DNA of 64,000 bases, taken from assembly GCF_001267885.1 (NCBI RefSeq), contig NZ_CP012382.1, forward strand, positions 3,149,001 through 3,213,000. Direction: 5' to 3'. Positions 16,062-24,983 of this stretch are shown here, one piece after another. The notes under the pieces are model-generated. The model worked only from the letters and a program-made list of their open reading frames with translations. It ran no database searches and was not told where the DNA came from. The DNA comes from Streptomyces ambofaciens ATCC 23877. Its GTDB lineage: Bacteria; Actinomycetota; Actinomycetes; Streptomycetales; Streptomycetaceae. A program made the position numbers and the translations under genes. Each line of letters opens with the position of its first letter. Positions within the stretch are counted from its first letter, which is position 1.

Positions 16062-17474
16062 TCAGCCGCGGTGTGCCCGGGTGGTCGTGGCCCGCCGGCC
16101 GGCGGAGCGCTTCGTGCCGTTCGGCCACAGCCGTGGCCGGCGCTTCGCCGCGAGGTCCTCGACCCAGCCGACCGCGAGGACCATCAGGCCGATGAGCGGC
16201 CAGACGAGGGCGAACATCCAGATCGTGTACGCGCCGTCGAGGGCACCGACCGCGCGCTCGCTCTGCATGAAGGGCAGTTGGTACGCCAGGTCGATGATCG
16301 GGACCGTCGCCATGATCAGCAGGTTGTGCCACAGGTAGATGGTGACCGCGCGGTTGTTGGAGAGGGTCACCAGCTTGTCCCACCGGGCCAGGCGGCCGGG
16401 GAGTTCCTGCCACGAGGGGGAGTACTGGAGCAGGATCACGACGAACCCGAACGACCAGGTGGCCTGGGCCAGCGGGATGTCGTTGAGGTCCCAGCCGTCG
16501 GGGCCCAGATGGTTGGAGGCCCACCACAGGCCGAAGGCCATGACGAGGGAGGCGCAGGAGACGGAGACGTACCGCGGGATCCGCTTCAGCAGACCGTCGT
16601 GGTGGGCGAAGCCCAGGACCCAGCAGCCGCCGTAGACCGCGAAGTCGGTGACCGCGTTGCCGGTCTCCCCGGGGATGGTCACCAGGCCCGTGCCGACGAC
16701 CGCCGTCAGGCCGAGCGGTGCGAGCAGCGTGGGCCAGGGGGCCTTGCGGAACAGCCACAGCAGCAGCGGCGACGCGATGACGAACCAGAGGTAGGCGCGC
16801 AGGTACCACAGCGGTCCCGCGGCCTGCACCGCCCAGGTGTCCTCCAGCAGGCCGGACTGGGAGCCGACGTGCCAGGGGTAGGGCGGGGCGCCGATCGGGA
16901 CGAGGTAGTTGAACAGCTCGACCAGGCCCCAGGTGCCGCCGCGGTCCGGGTCATCGGCCGGGTTCCAGCCGTTGACGAACATCATCGTCAGCACGACGGC
17001 GGCGAACGCCCACATCGGCGGCAGGAGCCGGCGCACGCGCCCGCGGATCACGCCCAGCGCCGGGCGCTTCAGCGAACGCGCCATCAGCGAGCCCGCCAGC
17101 GCGAACATCACGCCCATGGAGGGGAACAGCACGGTCAGCCAGGCCCAGCCGAAGAGGTGGTAGACCACGACGCGGACCAGGGCGATGGAGCGCAGCAGGT
17201 CCAGGTACCGGTCGCGGCCGGGTTTCCCGGCGGCCGGGACCGGGGCGGGTGCGGGCGGGGCGGGCTCGGAGACGGACGCGGGTGCGGACACCGGCGCGGG
17301 CTCCGTCGTGCGCTGCCGCGGGACGGCGTAGGGCATCCCCGCGGCACCGTTCGGTATCCCCGCGGCTCCGTTCGGCATTCCCGCGGCTGTGCCCGGGCCG
17401 CCCGCGTACGGGGTGCCGTAGGGGCCGGCCGGCTCCGGGTTCGCACCCGTACCGGTCGTGTGTCCGTGGGTCAT
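16062..17474 (-). CDS. Acyltransferase family 3 integral membrane protein
   Basis: The 470-residue protein has a Pro/Gly/Ala-rich cytoplasmic leader of about 85 residues with repeated GAAGMPNGAAGIPNGAAG units, then about ten membrane helices of the acyltransferase-3 type (start DRYLDLLRSIALVRVVVYHLFGWAW with the family's RxxA..RxxVVxxH pattern). Such proteins acylate sugars of exported polysaccharides. Its ATG overlaps the matB stop (ATGA), so it is the third gene of the matA-matB operon and may modify that polymer, for example by O-acylation or succinylation; this last point is inference. It ends with a basic tail. Confidence 0.88.
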   Translation of the reverse strand: MTHGHTTGTGANPEPAGPYGTPYAGGPGTAAGMPNGAAGIPNGAAGMPYAVPRQRTTEPAPVSAPASVSEPAPPAPAPVPAAGKPGRDRYLDLLRSIALVRVVVYHLFGWAWLTVLFPSMGVMFALAGSLMARSLKRPALGVIRGRVRRLLPPMWAFAAVVLTMMFVNGWNPADDPDRGGTWGLVELFNYLVPIGAPPYPWHVGSQSGLLEDTWAVQAAGPLWYLRAYLWFVIASPLLLWLFRKAPWPTLLAPLGLTAVVGTGLVTIPGETGNAVTDFAVYGGCWVLGFAHHDGLLKRIPRYVSVSCASLVMAFGLWWASNHLGPDGWDLNDIPLAQATWSFGFVVILLQYSPSWQELPGRLARWDKLVTLSNNRAVTIYLWHNLLIMATVPIIDLAYQLPFMQSERAVGALDGAYTIWMFALVWPLIGLMVLAVGWVEDLAAKRRPRLWPNGTKRSAGRRATTTRAHRG

Positions 17475-19666
17475 GCCACGGGCCTCCGATCGTCGTGGCT
17501 CTGCGCCCGCTGCTGCGGCACGGAGCCGCCGGGCGCCCCGACGACACCGGTGCGCCGCAGCTTCTGCCAGCGCAGCCGGCCACCGGTGAGCGCCGTGATC
17601 CAGGACTGGAGCAGCACGACGTACATGAGCTGGCGGTAGAGGATCTGCTGCAACGGCAGCGAGATCAGATGGGTCATGCGTTCGCGGTCGAGCCGGAAGG
17701 CGTAGGCGGCGCAGACCGCCTGGATGGCGAGGACGCCCAGCCACGCCGTGATCGTCTTCTGCGTCGGGCCGAAGACGATGCCGTAGAGCAGGAAGACGTC
17801 GATCAGCGGGGCCAGCAGCGGCGCCAGGACCATGAACAGGGAGACGAAGGGCAGGCCCACCCGGCCGAAGCGGCCCGAGGGACCCTTCTCGATCACCGCG
17901 CGACGGTGCTTCCAGATGGCCTGCATGGTGCCGTACGACCAGCGGTAGCGCTGCGACCAGAGCTGCTGGACGGTCTCGGGGGCCTCGGTCCAGGCGCGGG
18001 CGTTCTCGGCGTAGACCACGCGCCAGCCGGCGCGGTGCAGCGCCATGGTGACGTCGGTGTCCTCGGCGAGGGTGTCGTCGCTCATGCCGCCGATGGGTTC
18101 GAGGGCGGAGCGGCGGAAGGCGCCCACGGCACCCGGGATGGTCGGCATGCAGCGCAGCACGTCGTACATCCGGCGGTCCAGGTTGAAGCCCATCACGTAC
18201 TCGATGTGCTGCCAGGCGCCGATGAGGCTGTCCTTGTTGCCGACCTTCGCGTTGCCGGCCACGGCGCCCACCTTCGGGTCGCCGAAGGGCTGGACGAGTT
18301 CGCGGACGGTGGAGGGCTCGAAGACCGTGTCGCCGTCCATCATCACGACGATGTCGTGACTGGCGTTGGCCAGGCCGCGGTTGAGCGCGGCCGGCTTGCC
18401 CGCGTTCAGCTGGCGGATCACCCGGACGCCCGGCAGTCCCATCGCCTCGACGATCCGCGCCGTGCCGTCGGTGGAGCCGTCGTCGACGACGATGACCTCG
18501 ACGGGGTGGTCACTGGCCATCAGGGACAGGACGGTGTTCTCGATGCACTTGGCCTCGTTGTACGCCGGCACCAGCACCGTCACCGGTTCGGTCACCGGCG
18601 GACCCCAGCGGAAGTTCTTGCGGCGGACCCGGCGGGCGTGGATGCCGGAGAGCAGCAGCATCAGCACGAAGCGGCCGATGACCAGGGTGCCGATGATCGC
18701 CAGCCCCACCACCAGCCCGTCGGTGAGCTTCTCCGACGCCTGGACGAGGAAGACCCAGGCCTTGCCCTTCCACAGCTCGGCACCGGTCACCGGGCTCATG
18801 GCGCTGGGCGCGTCCAGGGCCTCGGTGAGGTTGTCGAACTCGTAGCCCTTCTTCTGCAGGTCGGGCAGGAACCGGTCCAGCGCCGCGACGGTCTGGCTGC
18901 GGTCGCCGCCCGAGTCGTGCATCAGGACGATGGCGCCCTCGCCGTTCTTCGGGGTGGCGCGGCGGATGATCTCGTCCACGCCGGGCCGCTGCCAGTCCTC
19001 GCTGTCGGTGTTGTTGACGACGGTGATGTAGCCGCGGCTGCCGATGTACTCGGTGACCGGCCAGGACTTGTTGTCCATGGCGTCGGCGAAGGACGAGTAC
19101 GGCGGCCGGAAGAGCGAGGTGCGGATGCCGGCCGCGCCGGTGATCGCGAGCTGGTTCTGCGACAGCTCCCGGTCGATGCGCTTCTTGGACTGGAAGGAGA
19201 GGTCGGGGTGGTTGAAGGTGTGCAGGCCGACCTCGTGGCCCTCGTCGACCATGCGCTCGACGAGGTCGGGGTAGCGGGAGGCCATGGTGCCGGTGACGAA
19301 GAAGACGCCGTGCGCGTCGTGCTTCTTCAGCACGTCCAGCACCCGCGGGGTCCAGGTCGGGTCCGGTCCGTCGTCGAACGTGAGGACCAGGTGGTGGTCG
19401 GGCACGCTCAGGCTCTCGGTGCGGCCGCCGCGGACGTCGATGACCGGGCCGCCCTCCAGGATCTTCTCCGGCACCCGGTCGGTGGCGGCGGGCGGCTGGA
19501 CGCGGTGGTCGGCGAGGATCTCGCTGTGCACGTAGCCGCGCAGCATGAGCATGGCCGCGAGGGCGACCAGGACGAGCAGCGGAAGCAGCAGGCGCAAGGG
19601 CAGGCGGCGGCGAGAGCCCTCACGGGCGCGGCGCGCGGCCCCGTGACGGCGGGTGCGGGATGCCAT
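17471..19666 (-). CDS. matB: MatB: bifunctional polysaccharide deacetylase / GT2 glycosyltransferase
   Basis: MatB makes the extracellular poly-N-acetylglucosamine-like polymer that glues hyphae into pellets in S. lividans and S. coelicolor. The 731-residue chain has an N-terminal membrane helix (about 22-43), a NodB deacetylase domain with TFDDGPD at 96-102 and the metal-binding HTFNH (His 149, His 153) plus RPPYSSF, a second membrane segment (about 330-350), and a processive GT2 domain with VVDDGSTDG, MDGDT, EDTDV and the QRYRW motif, followed by C-terminal membrane helices. The order deacetylase then synthase in one chain means synthesis and trimming of the polymer are physically linked. 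It overlaps matA by one base and the acyltransferase gene by four. Confidence 0.92.
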   Translation of the reverse strand: MASRTRRHGAARRAREGSRRRLPLRLLLPLLVLVALAAMLMLRGYVHSEILADHRVQPPAATDRVPEKILEGGPVIDVRGGRTESLSVPDHHLVLTFDDGPDPTWTPRVLDVLKKHDAHGVFFVTGTMASRYPDLVERMVDEGHEVGLHTFNHPDLSFQSKKRIDRELSQNQLAITGAAGIRTSLFRPPYSSFADAMDNKSWPVTEYIGSRGYITVVNNTDSEDWQRPGVDEIIRRATPKNGEGAIVLMHDSGGDRSQTVAALDRFLPDLQKKGYEFDNLTEALDAPSAMSPVTGAELWKGKAWVFLVQASEKLTDGLVVGLAIIGTLVIGRFVLMLLLSGIHARRVRRKNFRWGPPVTEPVTVLVPAYNEAKCIENTVLSLMASDHPVEVIVVDDGSTDGTARIVEAMGLPGVRVIRQLNAGKPAALNRGLANASHDIVVMMDGDTVFEPSTVRELVQPFGDPKVGAVAGNAKVGNKDSLIGAWQHIEYVMGFNLDRRMYDVLRCMPTIPGAVGAFRRSALEPIGGMSDDTLAEDTDVTMALHRAGWRVVYAENARAWTEAPETVQQLWSQRYRWSYGTMQAIWKHRRAVIEKGPSGRFGRVGLPFVSLFMVLAPLLAPLIDVFLLYGIVFGPTQKTITAWLGVLAIQAVCAAYAFRLDRERMTHLISLPLQQILYRQLMYVVLLQSWITALTGGRLRWQKLRRTGVVGAPGGSVPQQRAQSHDDRRPVA

Positions 19667-21360
19667 CAGAGGGTGTTCTCCGGGGACAGGGAAGAGGACG
19701 TGGGGGTGTGGTCCGTACCCGCTGGTCCGGCGGCGGCCACGGGTGCGGCGGCGGGTCCGGCGGCGGAGAGGGGATCTCCGGCCCCGTTGACGGTCGTGTC
19801 ACCGCCGCCCGGGTCGGTGCCGGTGGTGGGGTCGACGGTGGGTCCGGTCGGGTCGCCGGTGGGGTCGCCGCCGCCCGTGGGGACCGACGGGTCCGGGCTG
19901 ACGGGGGGCGGCGCCTGCGTCGACTGCGACGGGCCGGGGTCGGTGGCGCCGCCGCCCGGCTGGGTGCCGGTCCCGGTCTCCGAGGGGCCGGGGCCGGTGC
20001 CGGTGCCGGGCTGCCGCGCGGTGCCGGACGTGCCGGGCGCGGAGGTGTCGGAACCCGGCGCCGTGGTCACGCCGGCGCCGGCCGAGGGGCTGGCCTGCGG
20101 GGCCGCGCTGCCGGTGCCGGAGGGCAGCGTCGACTGCGAGGGCAGCGGGGTGGTGTCGACCTGGCCGGCCGGCTTGCCCTCCTGCTGGCCCTCCACCGGC
20201 AGCCAGGGCGCGTTGGAGTTGCCGGAGAGCAGGGTGGAGACGATGACCACGGCGTAGACCGCGCAGGCGACGCCGACGGCTATGCCGAGGCGCCGGTACA
20301 GGCGGCTGCGGCGTCCCGACGCGTCGACGAAGACGGGTCCGTCGGAGCTCTCCTGCCGGTTCTTGCGGTGCTGCCCGCTCTCGGCCCGGCGGATCACGCC
20401 GTCGCCGAGCTGCACGGCGTCGAGCTGGACCGTCACCTCGTGCGGGTCGTGCGTGTGATCGGCGGCGTCGGTGACGGCGTCGGCGTCCGGGGTCTCCTGC
20501 CAGGGGTCGCTGAGGACGGTCGTGGCGGGGCCGGGCGCGGTCGCGGGGAAGGCGCGGGTCGGTTCGGCCGGGGACCCCGGGACGGCAGGGGGGAGGATGT
20601 CGGTCACGTCGGCGTCCACGCCGGTGCCGCCCGGACGGTTCCCGGCGGGGGTGACGCCGACGGGGCGAGGCAGCGGGGCGGTCCGGGCCGGGTGGGCACC
20701 CGCCGGGTTCACGCCGGACTGGTTCGGGGCGGCCCGGTTCGGGGCGGCCTGGGTCGTGTCGGGTGCCGGGGTGGGGCTGCCCCAGGTGATGCGGCCCTGG
20801 TTCAGCGGGTCGGCGGCCGGGCTCCGGCCCGCGGCGCCCCAGCCTGCCGGGCTCCCGCCCGCCGGGTTCGGGTACGCGCGCGTCGGGTCCCCGCCTGTGC
20901 GGTCCCCACCCGTACGGTCCCTGCCTATTCGGTCCCTGCCTATTCGGTCCCCGCCCGTCCGGGAGCCGAGGATCTCCGTCGCGCCGGCGTTGCCGTGGGG
21001 GTCGAGCGGGCGCGTCGCGGCGGTCTCCGGCGCCGGCCGGGCGGTGTTCCGCGGCCCGCCCGCACCCTCGGCGGAGCCGCCGAGGCCCGCGCCGGGGCGA
21101 CGCGCGGCGTCACCGGCGGCCCCGAACCATCCCGGCCCGGCCCCGTCCGGGCCCGCGGAGCCGGCGGACGCACCGGCCCGGCCGGGCGAGCCGAACGGCG
21201 TCGCGGCGTGCGGGGTCTCCCCGGTCACCGGGAAGGCCCGCGTGGGCGGAAACACGTCGGTGACATCGGCGTCCTGTCCCGAACCCGGGAAATCGCGCAT
21301 CCCGGACACAGCCTCGGGCTCCTCCGCTTGGGCGTCTTTTTGCCAATTCTTCACGCGCAC
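19666..21360 (-). CDS. matA: MatA: single-span membrane protein with disordered flanks
   Basis: MatA is the partner of MatB in hyphal aggregation; its molecular job is not settled. I start it at GTG 21360 (VRVKNWQK), preceded by GGGGGGAA; this gives 564 residues, and the longer frame to 21486 has no comparable ribosome site. The cytoplasmic half (about 1-390) is Pro/Gly/Ala rich, includes repeated TDVFPPTRAFP and TDILPP motifs, and a string of five-residue GDRIG-like units encoded by 15-bp DNA repeats. One helix (LGIAVGVACAVYAVVIVSTLL) spans the membrane, and the outside part is Ser/Thr/Pro/Gly rich. It is the first gene of the operon. Confidence 0.85.
   Translation of the reverse strand: MRVKNWQKDAQAEEPEAVSGMRDFPGSGQDADVTDVFPPTRAFPVTGETPHAATPFGSPGRAGASAGSAGPDGAGPGWFGAAGDAARRPGAGLGGSAEGAGGPRNTARPAPETAATRPLDPHGNAGATEILGSRTGGDRIGRDRIGRDRTGGDRTGGDPTRAYPNPAGGSPAGWGAAGRSPAADPLNQGRITWGSPTPAPDTTQAAPNRAAPNQSGVNPAGAHPARTAPLPRPVGVTPAGNRPGGTGVDADVTDILPPAVPGSPAEPTRAFPATAPGPATTVLSDPWQETPDADAVTDAADHTHDPHEVTVQLDAVQLGDGVIRRAESGQHRKNRQESSDGPVFVDASGRRSRLYRRLGIAVGVACAVYAVVIVSTLLSGNSNAPWLPVEGQQEGKPAGQVDTTPLPSQSTLPSGTGSAAPQASPSAGAGVTTAPGSDTSAPGTSGTARQPGTGTGPGPSETGTGTQPGGGATDPGPSQSTQAPPPVSPDPSVPTGGGDPTGDPTGPTVDPTTGTDPGGGDTTVNGAGDPLSAAGPAAAPVAAAGPAGTDHTPTSSSLSPENTL
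20885..20959. repeat. 15-bp tandem repeats inside matA
   Basis: Five consecutive 15-bp units (starts 20885, 20900, 20915, 20930, 20945); two are identical cggtccctgcctatt and the others differ by a few bases. They encode D-R-I/T-G-R/G pentapeptides in the cytoplasmic part of MatA. The reading frame is kept, so copy-number change would only lengthen or shorten the linker. Confidence 0.75.
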
Positions 21361-21511
21361 GCACTTCCCCCCACGGGACAGTTCCGGGTGCGCGTACGAC
21401 TCCGAGCACTCGTCGGCCGAACCGGCCCCCACCTGGTTCGAGCGCCCCCTGTACCACACCGTGCTCAGGCCAAGAATGTAGCGCACGCGGAGGATGTGTG
21501 GTTCCCGCGTG

Positions 21512-22483
21512 TCACTTATGAACGGACATCACACCGGCGTCGACGGCCGGAATCCACCCTCCGGCGGGCCGGCGCAACCAGCCCTTCTCGGCCGCGACCT
21601 GCGCCGCCGCCCGGCGCAGCGCCTCAAGGCCCGGGTGCACCAGCCCCTTTCGCCAGACCAGTGAGACCGGCGACAGCGGCACCGGATCGACGAGGGGGCG
21701 CACCACCGTCGACGCCATGGCCGGAAAGCTCTCCACGGCGAGGATCGGATTGCGCGTCTTGTCCATGATCCGCTGGAATTCCTCCTCCCCGACGGCCAGC
21801 GGAACGGGTGATGCCACTTCGATGCCGCGCCCCTCGAACAGGCGGTGTGCGAGATCGGTCCACTCCGGCGTGCGCGGGTTGCCGGCCCCGGCGTACACGG
21901 TCTCGCCCGCGAGTGCGGCGAGCGGAACCCGGTCCAGCCGGGCCAGCGGGTGGTCCTCGGGCAGGACGACCGCCATGGGCTCGTAGCGCACCGGCTGGTG
22001 GCCGAGGCCGGCCCGCAGTGCCGGGGCGAGGCCCGCGAACCGGCCGAAGGCGGCGTCGAGGCGGCCCGCGAGCAGTTCGGCGGCAGCGTACGTCAGTCCG
22101 CTCTCGTACCGCGCCATCAACTCCGCCTCGGGCGCCAGGCCGCGGGCCCGCTCCAGGACCAGGCGGTTGGTGACCAGGCCCGGGGAGTTGAGGTCGACCA
22201 GCAGCGGGCGGGCCTGCCCGAAGGCGGCCAGGAGATCGTCCTGCGCCTGGAGGACGCGGCGGGCGTACGGCAGCAGCCGCTCGCCGTCGGCCGTGAGGGT
22301 CACCTGCCGGGTGGTCCGGACGAACAGCTCGGCGCCCAGTTCCCGCTCCAGGCGCCGTACGTCCCTGCTGAGCGCCTGCTGGGCGACGTACAGGCGGGCG
22401 GCGGCGCGGGTGAAGTGCAGGTCCTCGGCGACGGTGACGAAGGCGCGCAGGAGGCGGGGGTCGAGGTGGGCGGGTGCGGGCAT
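21512..22483 (-). CDS. LysR family transcriptional regulator
   Basis: This 323-residue regulator has the LysR winged-helix domain at the N-terminus (DPRLLRAFVTVAEDLHFTRAAARLYVAQQALSRDVRRLERELGAELFVRTTRQVTLTADGERLLPYAR) and a two-lobed effector-binding domain after it. It is divergent from an MFS exporter gene 83 bases away, the usual arrangement for a LysR protein and its target, so it probably controls that transporter in response to an unknown ligand. Compared with standard LysR proteins the length is normal and no key part is missing. Confidence 0.92.
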   Translation of the reverse strand: MPAPAHLDPRLLRAFVTVAEDLHFTRAAARLYVAQQALSRDVRRLERELGAELFVRTTRQVTLTADGERLLPYARRVLQAQDDLLAAFGQARPLLVDLNSPGLVTNRLVLERARGLAPEAELMARYESGLTYAAAELLAGRLDAAFGRFAGLAPALRAGLGHQPVRYEPMAVVLPEDHPLARLDRVPLAALAGETVYAGAGNPRTPEWTDLAHRLFEGRGIEVASPVPLAVGEEEFQRIMDKTRNPILAVESFPAMASTVVRPLVDPVPLSPVSLVWRKGLVHPGLEALRRAAAQVAAEKGWLRRPAGGWIPAVDAGVMSVHK

Positions 22484-22566
22484 CCGGCGAATTTACAACA
22501 GGCGTGCGTGAATGGGGCCGGAGAAGGTGTTGGACCCCGCGATCACCCCCGGGCGACGGTGAGCGC

Positions 22567-23880
22567 ATGCCGCAACCGCCTTCCGCACGCCCGTCCTCGC
22601 CCACCCCCCTCCTGTCCCTGACGGCGGACACCCTGGTCGCCGCCGACTTCCGCCCGCGCTCCCGGCACCGGCCACCCGGCCCGTACCGGCGCCTCCTCTC
22701 CACCCCCGGCGCCCGAGGCTTCACGATCGGGAATCTCATGGCGCGGTTGCCCATGGGCATGTTCAGCGTGAGCGCGGTCGTGATGATCGCCGGGGAGCAC
22801 GGTTCGTACGCCCTGGCCGGCGCCGTCACCGCGACGGGGCTGGCGGCGACGGCGGTCGTCGCGCCGTGGACCGCGCGGCTCGTCGACCGGCACGGTCAGT
22901 CCCGGGTGGCGATGCCCGCCACCCTGGTCGCCGCGCTGGGCTCGCTCGCCCTGCTGCTGTGCGTGCGGTACGACGCGCCCGCCTGGACGCTGTTCGCCGC
23001 GTACGCCGCCACCGCGACCACGCCCAACACCGGCGGCATGGCCCGCGCCCGCTGGGCCCACCTGCTCAAGGGCAGGAAGGACGCCGCCGGCGCCCTGCAC
23101 ACCGCGAACTCCTTCGAGCAGGCCGCGGACGAGCTGTGCTTCATGCTCGGGCCGGTCCTCGCCGCGTTCCTGTGCACGGCGTGGTTCCCGGAAGCGGGCA
23201 CGCTCGTCGGCGTGGTGCTGCTGGTGACCGGCATGCTGGTCTTCACCGCCCAGCGCTCGTCCGAGCCGCCGGCCCGACCGCACCCGACGGCGAAGGCGCC
23301 CTTCCGCGTCCCGGGCATCCCGCCGCTGCTGGCCGTGTGCCTGGCGACCGGCGGGGTGTTCGGGGCCATGGAGGTCGTCACCATCGCGTTCGCGGACGCA
23401 CAGGGGCACCGTGCGGCGGCCGGTGTGGTCCTCGGGCTCCAGGCGGCCGGTTCCTGCGTGGCGGGCCTGCTGTACGGGGCGATGCGGCTCACCGGGTCCG
23501 CCGCGCACCGTCTGCCGTGGTGCGTCGCCGCGATGACGGCCCTGCTGATGCTGCCGCTGCTCGCGGCGTCCCTCACCGGCTCCCTGCCGCTGCTGGCGCT
23601 CACGCTGCTGGTGGCCGGGATGGCGACCGCCCCGACGATGGTCACCACGATGACCCTGGTCCAGCACCGCACCCCGGAGGGCCGTCTGAACGAGGGGATG
23701 ACCCTGGCGGTGACGGGGCTGCTCGGCGGCATCGCCGGCGGCAGCGCGGCGGGCGGCTGGATGGTGGAACACGCCTCTCCCACGGCCGCCTACGGCGTCC
23801 CGGTCACGGCGGCGGCGGTGGCCCTGCTGCTCTCCCTGGCGGCGTCCGCCCGGGACACGGCGCCGGGCTCGCGGGCATGA
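22567..23880 (+). CDS. MFS transporter, probable exporter
   Basis: This 437-residue major-facilitator protein has a 50-residue cytoplasmic leader and about 12 membrane helices (first FTIGNLMARLPMGMFSVSAVVMIA). The region WTARLVDRHGQSRVAMPATL matches the loop between helices 2 and 3 typical of drug-type MFS exporters, and EGRLNEGMTLAVTGLLGGIAGGSAAGGWMVE is the late-helix pattern of the same group. It is divergent from a LysR gene that probably regulates it. I use ATG 22567; the open frame extends further upstream into the intergenic region. Substrate unknown. Confidence 0.85.
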   Translation: MPQPPSARPSSPTPLLSLTADTLVAADFRPRSRHRPPGPYRRLLSTPGARGFTIGNLMARLPMGMFSVSAVVMIAGEHGSYALAGAVTATGLAATAVVAPWTARLVDRHGQSRVAMPATLVAALGSLALLLCVRYDAPAWTLFAAYAATATTPNTGGMARARWAHLLKGRKDAAGALHTANSFEQAADELCFMLGPVLAAFLCTAWFPEAGTLVGVVLLVTGMLVFTAQRSSEPPARPHPTAKAPFRVPGIPPLLAVCLATGGVFGAMEVVTIAFADAQGHRAAAGVVLGLQAAGSCVAGLLYGAMRLTGSAAHRLPWCVAAMTALLMLPLLAASLTGSLPLLALTLLVAGMATAPTMVTTMTLVQHRTPEGRLNEGMTLAVTGLLGGIAGGSAAGGWMVEHASPTAAYGVPVTAAAVALLLSLAASARDTAPGSRA

Positions 23881-23883
23881 CGA

Positions 23884-23913
23884 AGGCCCCGCCGCGCTGG
23901 AGCGGCGGGGCCT
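23884..23913. terminator. Convergent terminator between MFS gene and ssrA
   Basis: AGGCCCCGCCGC (23884-23895) pairs perfectly with GCGGCGGGGCCT (23902-23913) over a 6-base loop. It ends the rightward MFS transcript and the leftward tmRNA. Confidence 0.8.
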
Positions 23914-23931
23914 CGGCCCACATGGGAACTG

Positions 23932-24328
23932 TGGAGATGGCGGGAATCGAACCCGCGTCCAACGGTGCGGAATCAGGGCTTCTCCGTGTGCAGTCCGCTT
24001 CGATTTTCTCAGCCCCGGAGATCACGCGGACAAGTCTCCGACGGGCTCAGTCACTGTTTGGTTTCCCTCTTCACCCCGTGACCGGGATCAAGGTTTAGTC
24101 CCCTAGCTGATGCCAGGATCCGGGTCGGGAACAGCCCCGGGCTGACACTCCCTTAGTAGGAGGCTCGCTTCGCTACCTGAGATCAGGCAGCGAGGGCGAA
24201 GGCCTGCTGGGAGGAATCGCGCTTGGTGTTGGCGATTATTTTTTTCGGCCTGTGGTTTACGAGATCATGGCCGCTTCCTCGACACGCTTCCCCTGCTTCG
24301 ACAGCCGCTGTCGAAACCGATCATCCCC
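23932..24328 (-). ncRNA. ssrA: Transfer-messenger RNA (tmRNA)
   Basis: tmRNA rescues stalled ribosomes and tags the unfinished protein for degradation. The 5' end GGGGATG (24328-24322) pairs with the 3' CATCTCC (23939-23933) as the tRNA-like acceptor stem, and GGTTTCGACAG follows as in all tmRNAs. The 3' part carries the T-arm GGGTTCGATTCCCGC. The tag frame is readable at about 24235-24185 as ANTKRDSSQQAFALAA followed by TGA, the standard Streptomyces tag. The terminal CCA is not encoded (A-C-A follows the stem), so it must be added. SmpB, its protein partner, is encoded just upstream. Confidence 0.95.
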
Positions 24329-24348
24329 ATGTTGATTTTTCAATCCGT

Positions 24349-24400
24349 GCACCCGCGTGGGGTGCGTTCACCATCGTACGTGACCAACGCACGCGGGTGC
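24349..24400 (-). terminator. Long hairpin between smpB and ssrA
   Basis: GCACCCGCGTG (24349-24359) and CACGCGGGTGC (24390-24400) are perfect 11-bp arms, and the interior adds a GCGTT/AACGC helix. The hairpin lies between the smpB stop and the mature 5' end of tmRNA. It could terminate most smpB transcripts or act as a processing site for a joint smpB-ssrA precursor. Confidence 0.6.
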
Positions 24401-24426
24401 CAGCCTATTCCTCTCCCCCGGGGGGG

Positions 24427-24906
24427 TCAGGCCCGCTGCTTGCGCCTGATCGCCGAGATCGTCCGCTCCGCCTCGCGGCGGTCCTGCTTCTCGCGCAGGG
24501 TCTGCCGCTTGTCGTACTCCTTCTTGCCGCGCGCCAGCGCGATCTCGACCTTGGCCCGGCCGTCCTTGAAGTAGAGCGCCAGGGGCACGATCGTGTGACC
24601 GGTCTCCTGGGACTTCGACTCCAGCTTGTCGATCTCCACGCGGTGCAGCAGCAGCTTCCGCTTGCGGCGGGCACTGTGGTTGGTCCAGGTGCCCTGGCTG
24701 TACTCGGGCACGTGCACGTTGTGCAGCCACGCCTCGTGTCCGTCCAGCTGCACGAAGCCGTCGGCCAGCGACGCCCGCCCCTGGCGCAGCGACTTCACCT
24801 CGGTCCCGGACAGGACCAGGCCCGCCTCGTAGGTGTCGAGGATCTGGTAGTCGTGCCGCGCCTTCTTGTTCTGCGCGATCAGCTTGCGCCCTTTTTCCTT
24901 AGCCAT
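24427..24906 (-). CDS. smpB: SsrA-binding protein SmpB
   Basis: SmpB binds tmRNA and guides it into stalled ribosomes. The 159-residue protein is complete: [59 protein letters not shown], the RKLLLHR region and the basic C-terminal tail ([32 protein letters not shown]) that enters the mRNA channel. I choose ATG 24906 (MAKEK) because family members start there; an in-frame ATG four codons upstream (24918) also exists. smpB directly precedes ssrA on the same strand, and the S41 protease gene lies 77 bases upstream. Confidence 0.95.
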   Translation of the reverse strand: MAKEKGRKLIAQNKKARHDYQILDTYEAGLVLSGTEVKSLRQGRASLADGFVQLDGHEAWLHNVHVPEYSQGTWTNHSARRKRKLLLHRVEIDKLESKSQETGHTIVPLALYFKDGRAKVEIALARGKKEYDKRQTLREKQDRREAERTISAIRRKQRA

Positions 24907-24983
24907 AGTGCCGCCCATTTTGGCACTAGGGAGGGGGCCCGCGGAAAGCCGATTACGGGAGCGGCGCCGACGGGAGCGCCCGC

